Shown here: positions 9,801 to 17,920 of the stretch, piece by piece | Position numbering within the stretch: position 1 is the stretch's first letter | Layout of the letters: every line of letters starts with the position of its first letter | Assembly (NCBI GenBank): GCA_903772945.1 | Contig: CAICTM010000778.1 | Span: forward strand, 1 to 49,013 | Direction of reading: 5' to 3' | Length of the DNA: 49,013 bases | Source: Seminavis robusta | Taxonomy: Eukaryota; Bacillariophyta; Bacillariophyceae; Naviculales; Naviculaceae | Notes under the pieces: model-generated | What the model was told of the DNA's origin: nothing | Databases searched by the model: none | Seen by the model: only the letters and a program-made list of their open reading frames with translations | Program-made: the position numbers and the translations under genes

Positions 9801-11900
9801 TGTGATGGCCCACCGAAAAACGATGACACTGATGGTGATGTTGGTGATGCCAGCAGCGCCGAGATGAAAAAGACAACATCACCTGAGGCGTTCAACGATG
9901 AGGTCAAGTCTCATTCGGATTCATCATCGTCGTCTTCAGCGCCAAAGGAATCGCCGACAGAAGAGGCTACATCTATCTGGGACATGATGAAGAAGCCATC
10001 TTCACCATCAAGTTCGGATGTAGATAACTGTGATGATGAACAAGAAATCAGCACAAAACTGAACAAGGCAGCATCACCTAATGCTGAGATCTCCAATGAT
10101 GAAGTCGTATCCCAGTCAGAGTCCTCATCGTCATCTTCAACATCACCAAAGGAAGTGCCAACAGAAGAGGCCACATCTATCTGGGACATGATGAAGAAGA
10201 CGTCTGCACCATCAAGTTCGGATGTAGATAACAGTGATGATGTTGTGGCGAGCAGCGCGGAGATGAAGAAGACAACATCGCCTGAGATTTTGAATGATGA
10301 AGTCATATCCCAGTCAGAGTCCTCATCGTCATCTTCAACATCACCAAAGGAGTCGTTGCCGGAAGGTGGCACTTCTATCTGGGACATGATGAAGAAGCCA
10401 TCTCCAGCATCAAGTTCAGATGTTGATAACAGTGATGATGTTGCAATGAGCAGCACGGAGATGAAGAAGACAACGTCGCCTGAGACATTCAATGATGGGG
10501 TCAAATCCCATTCGGATTCATCATCGTCGTCTTCGCCACCAAAGGAGCCGTCGCCGGAAGGTGGCACTTCTATCTGGGACATGATGAAGAAGCCATCTCA
10601 AGCGTCAAGTGCAAAGAAGAAGAAATCTTTCTTGGACGATTCGGACAGCGACAGTAGTGACTCCAGCGACAGCAGCAAAAAGAAATCATTTTTGGATGAT
10701 TCTGATTCGGACAGCAGCGTTTCAAGTGATAGCAGCTTTGGTGATGGCAAAAAGTCTTCGAATGTTCTTGAAAATAATACAGGCAAAGATGAGGAACCAC
10801 CGAGCAATGCTACCAGTTCCGTTTCGAAGGAAGAAGTGGAGCTATCTAAGCAATCGATCAGTGACACCGTCGAGCAGTGGAAGACGATGCAGACTGCCGG
10901 GGCGCTGGAGCCTAAAGAAGACGCCAAGGAAGAGAAGGCAAGCGAAGAAGTGCAAGAGGAGGAGCCCAAGCCACCTGTCCATGACATCCTCGCCCAGTGG
11001 AAAGCAATGCAGTCCGCGGGAGTACTTTGCGGCAAAGAGGAAAAGAAGGAAGAGGACGAAGACGAAGACAAACCCGCCCCAAGAAAGTGGAAAAAAAGTG
11101 CTTACGTGCCACTTTCATCCTACGCGCCGAACCCGAAAAAGCACGTCAAACCAAAAGAACGGAAGTGGAAAACTAGTGCGTACAATCCACTCTCGACTCC
11201 TTCCAACCGACAACTTCAGGGGCAAGCGTCACAGGCAAAGACGGCAACTCGATGGGGCACGAAAGCCGACGGAGCACCCTCAGCTGAGACAGGTGGCAGT
11301 TCTGGGGAGGCGAACGAGTCACCCAACGAAAGCAAAAATGCACCCCCTTCTTCGGGCGATGTCCCAGAATGGTTAGCCAGAGCGCGGTCGAAGTCGGGCC
11401 CACCCCCTAACGCGCATATTCCATCCAAGGACTCTTCATCTGGCACGCGGAAGGAGTCATCGTCACCACCGTCACCTTACGACAGCAAGGATTCACCCCC
11501 TTCGGCGAGCGCGACGTCGAACAACGGCGTCCCAGACTGGTTAGCCAGAGCGAGATCGAAGTCGGGACCTCCTCCACCACCCCAAAGCGCGCAGCGGAAA
11601 ACCGAGTCCGAATCGGTTGACGCAAATGCCAAGGCCAAGCCTTTCAAAGTGGATACACCCAACCGCGTGGTCCCATCAACTCCAAGCACCAAGACTGAAG
11701 TAAAACTGCAAACGCCAACAGCGAATGAACCGAAGAAGCCCCCCGTGGAAGCCACCAATAAAGAAACTGCTGCCGAGCCTGACGATGATGATGGTCTGGA
11801 CTGGTGGAAAATGCCGTCCAGCGCAGACGATTGGTGGTCTGGAGGCGACCCTGATTACCTGGAGAAACTTGTCATAGAAGCTTTGGGATTAGACGACTAA
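3900..11900 (+). CDS. Giant disordered TAZ-MYND zinc-finger protein
   Basis: One uninterrupted 2,666-residue frame. I start at the ATG at 3900 (context AAACCATGG); the frame stays open for 24 codons upstream without a better ATG. Order of parts: TAZ-like zinc finger at about 47-95 with two H-x3-C-x4/6-C-x4-C clusters (CBP/p300 TAZ domains have three); acidic Ser/Glu blocks alternating with Lys/Ala/Pro linkers at about 200-730, the layout of Nopp140/NOLC1; a MYND finger at about 1226-1271 (CAACG...CDCNKVKYC...CQQWHW..HKSSC); degenerate 'SDT..EKKS' units at about 1304-1527; a coiled coil at about 1627-1877; four 65-67-residue SIWDMMKK repeats at about 1986-2241; then four pairs of short motifs and a Trp-rich acidic C-terminus (DWW..DDWW). 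A nuclear or nucleolar scaffold or cofactor heavily phosphorylated by CK2-like kinases is my inference. I know of no family with this architecture. Confidence 0.85.
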   Translation: MATGVASRSLSPPPTSDATNKNQPAKYDPFNDPKLETKQKTLTLLTHAANCQVSPSDCANKQCKAAKTMLQHIVKCKDPKCKAPFCPFAKFVLRHGPQIKKASDEKAAKRKNMVVGGQVQKPNPKRFRHYYRRKRLRPTVTTPSPQARGFQSICNQLNDAQQQGHPLSKKKRAKQKRKSMPLIQESKKEDKYANNNDQDDDEESSSGSEFSDTSTELQSQSSSSEEESSEEESSSDSEEDETLERHVVNNQGSFLKTMQKQRKRLRRGSLSSGNRRGSDTSSSQGDNNEDIDASPFQTPLPKRLPPRSPARGGTNTTRAIPSRRKMPHLGARSPPRSAVARAFKDRGPRMPSRSDVTDSDNSSISSSSSDDENDNKEDEESDSEWSSEKPKPSKLAQARKAARTKAVSSSGGDGETSDSSSSEEEESSDEEENKGEKTRGKVSAKASQVAKPTRDDSSSSSSSSSDEENDNKQTSKKANAKTLAAQTKVSDSHSSSEEEEVQEPQWFGFAADKTKKQIRDDSSSSEEEDEESTASAKKPQEKAYDSDSGSEEEEGGQTRGKGSSPAKLSQPIARATDDSSSEEEEDDSTTTDKVAKATTTKDAASQDREESDSSSSEDSASEEEKEPDTNAPKPAQSAGDDSSTSSTSEDDRDEISGQVEGGTKPCERKNPVDDLEKAESDQSSRASSSPSEDEDDETSEKHLQTADESEKNMPMADKSSSSSKSEPSRDEEQSTENRDSQTPTRPKDKTEYADHAKALAAAPGDVGWHGLEVDPTTSAPALDAADDNGLNKGEVEEQRRSKDTPRDDDNAESNVWVPPDVVGLVAKNAKRLESIDTSAPDFSADDEEQPKGPDWVDVEANNGNGTNVDPENDATQSSSTAPIRLPEEVTTGKSDAVTDDDSQNPKPLNAPILNKTGRERMSFRSKISMFAPSSEESPSPAFASTSKPPPMWPPPKDVNISSLIADVNQRVDTEQRKGQMHKETITKAPATESKWKDFKANSPANFSGPVTATTSETPEALPDQSQGESGPQKAKLAPVSLERSSTPNDVTGTEEKDESDLTALGNSQRSIADSRTRGVEATAESSDTDSNSQDSNAAQQEMKEKAPNSTDAAAKSIGSDGAVSDVKSQTALKHAGSSSPPDVVATDSEGESESSSRSGSGAETEKKAEKLRADTGSPGKGRASTSSLVPDSDDGDTSQSVFSVSCASSSDASSAASSIAPAEAIDACAACGMETEFVPQEMLICDCNKVKYCSNECQQWHWQEHKSSCMGSGDMDEANDCAGSLSSNGSDEEEEAPEESAAGDAPFMGQPDTQAEKQSGNAFNALTKEKTEEADESSLAANVGMPDTQAHKAEQQTAGPVDVTENQSAEESDIGPCDIQREKISSEKSIVTTDSGPSDTPSEKKSGQSANFTEIPPLAIEVEQVGEKSEETSASGPSYDTATEKKCEQPKGITDIFPLSTQGEKVAEKSKESNNTAPPDKEAEKFREKSLGANDVDPSGDTEAENKTENSDGPSSIGHSDTERGNGKSRAAMELDHADTGTTDAKAETPAHGKGMEPSSGESLSTSLLVPGGNPDIATGPSDGKAECADKKLIDDAPQANDERSHLCDGRNNASLSSLGDMTMSSRRKAEAKLMAIRAKCESMAKNMFTLEDTNLTILDEKVELVKEKTDLKVTVSNLEEQLRQAREEIEALKRSRAEQDEKLRSDSCERENDRAAMKKMTAHLVEAREETRSLSKQLIDARDSKKTVLDEKRQLFSENVRLKKLVSTLKQQLKDAADNVATIRQEKDCDRAIIEKLEAELADAKEASTSMSRKVDDVEMAKNNQLSLENASLKESVTALKKQLETASDRVVALQQYNEARLLEVMAAKKESIDALEEEEDDGGTGSGSTGSSGTSKQSPDRDSSKAPSSEELSQQSENTSRKEEPENINGTSTNEKKHAETKAEPKSEPTKPPFESITIKIGDSSCDGPPKNDDTDGDVGDASSAEMKKTTSPEAFNDEVKSHSDSSSSSSAPKESPTEEATSIWDMMKKPSSPSSSDVDNCDDEQEISTKLNKAASPNAEISNDEVVSQSESSSSSSTSPKEVPTEEATSIWDMMKKTSAPSSSDVDNSDDVVASSAEMKKTTSPEILNDEVISQSESSSSSSTSPKESLPEGGTSIWDMMKKPSPASSSDVDNSDDVAMSSTEMKKTTSPETFNDGVKSHSDSSSSSSPPKEPSPEGGTSIWDMMKKPSQASSAKKKKSFLDDSDSDSSDSSDSSKKKSFLDDSDSDSSVSSDSSFGDGKKSSNVLENNTGKDEEPPSNATSSVSKEEVELSKQSISDTVEQWKTMQTAGALEPKEDAKEEKASEEVQEEEPKPPVHDILAQWKAMQSAGVLCGKEEKKEEDEDEDKPAPRKWKKSAYVPLSSYAPNPKKHVKPKERKWKTSAYNPLSTPSNRQLQGQASQAKTATRWGTKADGAPSAETGGSSGEANESPNESKNAPPSSGDVPEWLARARSKSGPPPNAHIPSKDSSSGTRKESSSPPSPYDSKDSPPSASATSNNGVPDWLARARSKSGPPPPPQSAQRKTESESVDANAKAKPFKVDTPNRVVPSTPSTKTEVKLQTPTANEPKKPPVEATNKETAAEPDDDDGLDWWKMPSSADDWWSGGDPDYLEKLVIEALGLDD
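9855..10620 (+). repeat. Four-copy SIWDMMKK protein repeat
   Basis: Within the giant gene, four units of roughly 195-203 bp repeat at DNA and protein level. Each reads approximately EMKKTTSPE..NDEV, then a Ser run, PKE, TSIWDMMKKPS and SSSDVDN.DD. The TCTATCTGGGACATGATGAA core begins near 9973, 10176, 10374 and 10569. Copy 2 is the most divergent in its leading half (TKLNKAASPNAEIS). Spacing in multiples of three shows in-frame tandem expansion. Confidence 0.85.
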
Positions 11901-12608
11901 TCCGATATACCGGCTAGCAAGCCAACCGTAAACTATGAGAGAATCTAATGTAATCTATTCACTGACGCTTGAGTTTCCAATGGTCAAAGCAGCCGGGACA
12001 GCTAGCTAGCCTGACATTAGATAGATCCTCCTACAACCAAGGTTCTGCCAGGTCATCGGGATGTCAAGACGTGTTTACAGTGAGCCCCAAACGTTGATCT
12101 GAAGTTGCAAGTGTTGTCAACGGAACATATTTATTGGAAAGGGAGGTGTTTTAAGCTTCACAGCACGCGCCTGGATGGCTACGTACAGGTTCTGTACCGG
12201 TACAGGTTTTCTGTACCGGTGGTACCTGGTACCACAAGCACTGTTGCCTCTCAAGCGACTAAAAATCACACGTCATTTGCCGAAGACCATGACGAGAATT
12301 CTTCGGTGCGTGAGTGGTGTGAAGTTCGGCTGCCACAGAAGAAATTCCTTTGGACTTTTCGCCCTTTGCCATCAATTGGAGGCATCACCAGATTCGAACA
12401 ATGTGATGTCATTCAACGCTGCATTCTATTGGAGAAAACTCCAATGCTGGAGACGAGTTGCCAAGGCTGCTCGGCCCTGGAGCCACAAACTCGCTCCATC
12501 AGCTGAATGATGGCACCGATTCCGGCAGCTTGGAGTCAAGACGTTGAGAGGTCATAAATTGTCGATTGTAGAACAGTTTTCGACGCTCTCGTCCTTTAGT
12601 GGCCCACC
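11901..12608. other. Intergenic, palindrome-rich
   Basis: Between two plus-strand genes. Contains CTAGCTAG at about 12001 and a cluster of ACCGGT/GGTACC palindromes at about 12190-12235, including a 14-bp perfect palindrome at 12192-12205. Two overlapping open frames of 110-130 codons have no recognisable content and run through the palindromes, so I treat them as chance. Confidence 0.55.
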
Positions 12609-14015
12609 ATGTTCACGTACGATACATCCTTTAACTCTGAAGCATGGGCAACGGACTGCATGGAGTTCAGCCAGAGATTGGAGCACTTGCGGATCCAGCT
12701 ACCCCTCGGCATCTACAACATTGCTGAAGTCCACAAGGCCATGGAGGAGAATCTTGAATTACTTCTTCAGACCAAGGCATTGACCCTATTGATGCCAAGA
12801 GGAGATGATTGGGTGGGCTTGCAAGAAAAAGTCATTGGTTTCTGCGGCTATCTTTGTGTCTCTTTGCCCCAGTTGGAGTCATTGAACTTGGGGCTGCTCA
12901 GCCCAGGATGGCATTTCGAGGCAGAAAGGGCTTGCTTTCCGGTTCGTGCACTCGAGGCTTTTGTGGACCAGATACCCCACTTGAAGGCAATGTCATTGGA
13001 AAAAATCAAGTTTTGTGCAGATCAGAACAATGCCGTGGAAGCAGAAGATGACATCTCAAATGTAATTGCCAGGGCCTTGAAGGACCATCCCAGTTTGGAG
13101 AAATTTGAATGGCGAGGATGTTGTTTCGACCCTGTCTCTATGGATGGGTTTGACCCAATTTTGACCTCCTTGGCCTCCATATCCACTTTGCAAGTCATGA
13201 TTGTAAAGGTTTCCGATAAAGACAATTTGAATGACGATACGATTAGCTCCAAACTGGATGACATTGCCACTGGATGTCCAAGGTTGAGAGTCCTCAAGCT
13301 GGAAGGTATCTACGTCAATGATTTTACCCAGAAGACGGCATTGAAACAATGCCGCAAACTGGAGCAGCTGGAACTAAACCTCAAGCTTGAAGAGTCGGCC
13401 CTTCGGGTGGTACCTGCCATGGGACAGGCATTCGCCAAACTTCTCAAACCAGAATCATCCACTCTGGAATCACTTTGGATCAAGCTACACTTCAAACAGC
13501 CACCAGTGCCTCGTTTTCCACATGTACCCCAACCACAGAATGTGGTTTTACAGGTCGGCAATGGTCAATCTCGAAAGAAGCGAAAGCTTCGCGCCACTCA
13601 AAAGTTTCACGACGAGATCAGTTCCTCCTTGTGCAACAATACCAAGCTCAAAGTCTTGGGTATTCTCTTCCATGACGATACCACAAATGCGGACGAAGAA
13701 AATGGCACCTTATTACCAGTTTTGAATGCCAAATCCTTTCACAAGTGTGTCGCCAACAACCGGACATTGAAAAATCTGTGCATTCCGCTGTGCGGACACG
13801 ATGAAGTCATTCGCTTTTATCTCATGGTCAACAGGACGGAAATGTTCTATCGGTTTTCCCTGGAGCCCTCTTGTCGGGCTCTGTTGGAGGATTTTCTGCA
13901 AGTACTCGTGGAGCAGTGGTGCCATCAAACCTCCGAGCTACATCACCTGTCATTAGTCTACTACTATCTCCGACAAATGCCCATTTTGATTCCATCGTCC
14001 TCACGGCCCGAGTGA
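12609..14015 (+). CDS. RNI-type leucine-rich repeat protein
   Basis: Single exon, 468 residues, ATG in a good context (CCCACCATG). No signal peptide or membrane helix is visible, so probably cytosolic or nuclear. About ten irregular LRR units are readable, for example LESLNLGLL, LKAMSLEKIKF, LRVLKLEGIYV, LEQLELNL, LESLWIKLHF and LKNLCIPLCG. Spacing and lack of the IP..IG signature fit ribonuclease-inhibitor/F-box-associated LRRs rather than the extracellular plant-type LRRs elsewhere in this window. No F-box is evident at the N-terminus. Such proteins are usually protein-protein interaction platforms; the partner is unknown. Paralogs of this kind are common in diatom genomes. Confidence 0.75.
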   Translation: MFTYDTSFNSEAWATDCMEFSQRLEHLRIQLPLGIYNIAEVHKAMEENLELLLQTKALTLLMPRGDDWVGLQEKVIGFCGYLCVSLPQLESLNLGLLSPGWHFEAERACFPVRALEAFVDQIPHLKAMSLEKIKFCADQNNAVEAEDDISNVIARALKDHPSLEKFEWRGCCFDPVSMDGFDPILTSLASISTLQVMIVKVSDKDNLNDDTISSKLDDIATGCPRLRVLKLEGIYVNDFTQKTALKQCRKLEQLELNLKLEESALRVVPAMGQAFAKLLKPESSTLESLWIKLHFKQPPVPRFPHVPQPQNVVLQVGNGQSRKKRKLRATQKFHDEISSSLCNNTKLKVLGILFHDDTTNADEENGTLLPVLNAKSFHKCVANNRTLKNLCIPLCGHDEVIRFYLMVNRTEMFYRFSLEPSCRALLEDFLQVLVEQWCHQTSELHHLSLVYYYLRQMPILIPSSSRPE

Positions 14016-14951
14016 AAAGGATGTGGTTGCTGTTTAGGTGCCATAGTGGCCCCCAGTGCTTCCTCGATTGTCATGCCGTTGCGATGGGTGCAACTTTGAA
14101 AATATACTGCGCCAAAAAATTCCATTTAGCAGCTACAAGCTCCAATCTCTTTTGTCCCCATGCGGGTCAAGCTAGCAAGGCCCACCTCTCCCCTCTGTGA
14201 CCAAAGGGGTGGTGTTGATTCTGTCTTCTGTATCTGCGGTCCTACATGTGCTACCGTACAGTTACAGTATACGCTTATATCCGAATGATTGGGGCCTGCA
14301 GTTCAAGAGGCAACTTCCAATCTGATTCCCTGGTGTGAACGTGGCATGCTGCCGTATGGAAGGAGACCGAGATTGCAAGATCCCCCAGAAGACAATCTCA
14401 CGTGGGTTAGAGTAGGTAGATTATCTACTGAAGCCAGCCGGAGCCTGAGGGACTCCTTCTGGGATCGTAGATGAGAGGCCTTCTTGCCCCAAGTCTGCTC
14501 GCTGCGGGGAGGTTGCTTTGTTTAGGCTAGCGAGCTAGAGGAGCCTCATGGAAGTCAACCGCTACCTGTCCGTTGTATTTATTTTAGAAGCGCATCCAGT
14601 TCACTTTGGGGATCTTGGAGAGACAGCTGATACGGTAGGAACTAATGTAAATGCAGTCTATCTACTAGCTAGCTACTCTTAACACTAGCTCGCCTTTGCC
14701 TTTGCATTCTTGCTATCCTCTCTTCTCCTCAGCCCGTGCTCGTGTGTCTCCAACAGCCAACGGATACCAGCCCCTCGCCATAGTTGATGCATTCCAGCCT
14801 AGCTAGATAACTTCGTCGATATCCAAGACTGGGTGTCACCTCGACGATCTTTTGCCTTCAAAGTTTGCAGCTCATTTTTGATAAAGCACCTGCATCACCG
14901 CAGCATAACTTTTACCTCTTTGGGTCCTTTTGTAAGAAAGCATCGAAGAAG
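14016..14951. other. Intergenic between two LRR genes
   Basis: No supported gene. Holds a short dispersed repeat at 14415-14450, the reverse complement of 631-665, whose start can fold as a small GTAGAT/ATCTAC hairpin. Several CTAGCTAG-type runs occur near 14660. The upstream 130 bp before the secreted LRR gene are its likely promoter/5' leader. Confidence 0.55.
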
Positions 14952-17248
14952 ATGAGACTGACCGCTGTGTTGCTCTTGGGTCTGACCCCGATGGTCTCTG
15001 GGGCTGCATGTACCGGAGATGCACAACCCTGTGAAACAGTGTCCAGCCCAGTTACCTGCACCGAAATAGGTTCCAATGATGAATCGTGCGTTTCTGCCAC
15101 CGGGACTTGCGAGACCGTTTGCGAGAGAGTCAATGTGGACGGTTATGACTCTCCTTGTTTGTGTAATAGAGACTTCCTTGGATGTACTGGCACTGACTGT
15201 GACTATGAGATCTCCTGTGTTGGAACAGCAATGGACTGTTCTGATTTTGACAATGCCATACACTGCTCTGTGACCCGTGGCTGCAAATGGGATCCATCTG
15301 CTGATCCTCTGGATATGGATTCCTTGGGTGAATATATGACATACTTGGTCGTTCATGGTGTATCTAATGCGGAGGATTTCATCGATGACGATTCTCCTCA
15401 ATCGAGAGCTCTGCAGTTTATTGCTGTAGATGATGGATTGAACTTGAGTGTCCCTGATGGAGATCTTGATACGCCTGAAGGATATGAATTTGTTACTCGA
15501 TACGCCCTCACCGTACTCTACTACTCAACAATGGGGGATAGATGGGTCTACACTCTGAATTTCTTGCGTCCCTTATCTGTCTGCTACTGGTATTCAGAGT
15601 TGCAATATCCAGACGAAAGTTCAGAATTTAGGGGTGTCTATTGTGAACGGGGTGAAGGCGAACCTCTTTCTCTGCTTCTCGGTGAGCGTACAATACCTGT
15701 GTGTAATCTTTTAGCAATGTTGCTGTGGTCTAACACTTTCTTTTCAAACGTCAACAGAACGACAAAATATGGAAGGCTCCCTTCCAGCTGAAATTAGTTT
15801 TATTACCTCCTTGACAGACATTGACGTGGACTTCAACATGCTCAGTGGTTCCATTCCAGAATCGTACGGACAGCTCACCGGTTTGACCAACTTTTATGCT
15901 AGCAGCAACAGGCTTGTAGGCTCTTTTCCAGCTTGGCTGGTGGACCTTGGACAATTGGAAAACATCAACTTGTCTCATAATTACTTCACTGGAATGTTGC
16001 CCTCTTCCATTGGCACTATGGAGAGCATTATAGGGATTGCAATCGACAACAATCTTTTTGATGGCGGTATTCAAGATGCCTTCGATACGTCCATGATCAA
16101 TGGGTTGCGCAATCTGGAACAGTTCTACATTGAAAACAATCAATTCACCGGTGCTTTAGGCCCCAACTTCATGAAGAACTTGACAAAGTTGGAATACTTG
16201 GATATCTCGGACAATTATTTCAATGGCACCGTCGATGTTCATCTCTTTGAATTGCCTCAGCTAAAGGTTTTGGACCTACATGACAATGAATTTGACACCC
16301 TTCCAGATCAGTTCCCCGTGCACAACAACTTCACTTTCTTGGCCCTGCAAAAGTGTAACTTCTCCAGCCAGACAATTCCATCTTCCATTTCTAACTTGAG
16401 AGCCCTCAAGCACCTGGATCTCTCCCAGAACGAGTTCACTGGTGAAATCCCTTCTACAATTGGAGCCATGACAGATTTGACTTATCTCTTTTTGGCTGAA
16501 AATGACTTTGTGGCGAACAGTATTCCAGGCTGGATTGAAGGCCTTGCATTCTTGGAAGAACTCTCTTTGAAGTCAACGCAACGCACTGGGACTATTCCCA
16601 GCTTCCTGGGTGACTTGACCTATCTTGTCCTTTTGGACCTGGACAACAACAATCTTGTAGGGAACATTCCCTCTGAGCTAGGAAATCTGAGTGAGCTCCA
16701 TGTGTTGCTGTTGAACAGGAACAACCTTACTAGTACGATCCCTGACTCCTTTGCTGACTTGAGGAACCTGAGTAAGTGTTGTGCTGGTCCTCGTTCTGTC
16801 ACAACCCAACTGTTTGTGCAATAGCCTTCTCATGTATTTTATTGCCTTCAGAACTTATATTTCTGGATGCCAACGACGACATTCAAGGCGACCTTGATGC
16901 TCTTTTCTGTTCCAATCCACTGTTTCTCATCAAGCCGGTAATTGTGGCATCATGTGATGTGTGTGATGCTGCGGCCTTTGACTGCTGCACTTCGTGCTGC
17001 GAAGGAACATCAGAATGCAACCCTGGAATACATGTCCCGGGTAAGTGGGCGTTTCGCGCTGTCCATGATGTTGTTGTTGTGCCGGATTCGTTCGCTCACT
17101 AATGTGGAATATCTATCCAGACCTCGATCCAATTTGGCAGCTGAATTACGACCGTGTGTTCTTTACTTTTGCCAGAGAGGACTTCTTTGACAAGAATAAG
17201 GAACCACTCGAAGCAGCCGTATCGAGGGCTGGGGACTCGGTACCTTGA
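14952..17248 (+). CDS. Secreted LRR protein, four exons
   Basis: Exons 14952-15681, 15758-16771, 16852-17040 and 17121-17248; introns of 76, 80 and 80 bp, all GT-AG. The joined frame is 2,061 nt, 686 residues, which supports the joins. The ATG at 14952 opens a signal peptide (MRLTAVLLLGLTPMVSG). Next come a Cys-rich domain (about 16 Cys within residues 20-115), a helical helper region with 'YALTVLYYSTMGDRW', and a Cys pair capping the LRR. About 13 plant-type LRRs (LxxLxLxxNxFTGxIPSxIG) follow, then a Cys-rich cap (CDVCDAAAFDCCTSCC) and an acidic C-terminal tail with DLDPIWQLNYDRVFF. No membrane helix is seen, so it should be secreted or wall-associated. The fold and cap are typical of diatom LRR proteins thought to sense extracellular ligands; ligand unknown. 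Confidence 0.85.
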
Positions 17249-17920
17249 TCTGGAGTGAAAGAACCAACAAGGGGGCTATCAGATCCTCCTCGTAGCACTC
17301 GTGGGTTCTCCCTGGGCTGTTTGTGACCTGCCGGATGCTGGGCTTTCTTCAGAGGAAACCACCGCCTCCTCATGCGCAGTTGTATTCTCTAGCAAATAGA
17401 ACTGTAATGGTTTTGGCAACTGGTACCAGTAGCTAGTGAATTATCTGCTTCTTTGCCTTCTTCTGACGATAGGAAGTGCTCCGCCCGGAATCTGGCTATC
17501 GTCCCTTCTCGTCTTGCACTCCTGCCCCCTTCCCGTCTTGATGCTCTCATACGGTACCGGTACGGAGTGTGACAGTCGTCGTGATCCGGAGTGGGTAGTC
17601 GACTGCTAGAGGTAGCTCCGAGAGCGATGGTCCCCAAAACTAATAGTACTCTCGCGAGGGAGTCGTGGTCGTGGTGGGTCTTCGAGAAAGACGGAAGAGG
17701 TCATTGAGCCCCGCGCAGTGACCGTCCCAATGCTGCTAATGTACCGCGCTATTCTATACCCAGTGGTGTCGATCATTAGGTTCTAAAGCAGCCTTAATTC
17801 GATAAAGTATGCAAAAAGAATGATTCCATAGATTCAATCTCCAGAAGTGCCGAGCTGATTTTCTCGTGTTGGGAGTCGCTGTCCTCATTTCTCATTTTCC
17901 GTCCTCCAACATTATGGATC
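17249..17920. other. Intergenic, nothing coding seen
   Basis: Follows the secreted LRR gene and carries the promoter of the kinase-like gene. Contains the palindrome ACGGTACCGGTACGG at about 17551-17565. No tRNA, repeat array or supported open frame. Confidence 0.5.

Noticed and set aside
12105..12506. 133-codon open frame before the RNI-type LRR gene
   Set aside because: Runs through dispersed palindromes, has no motif and no splice join to the next gene.
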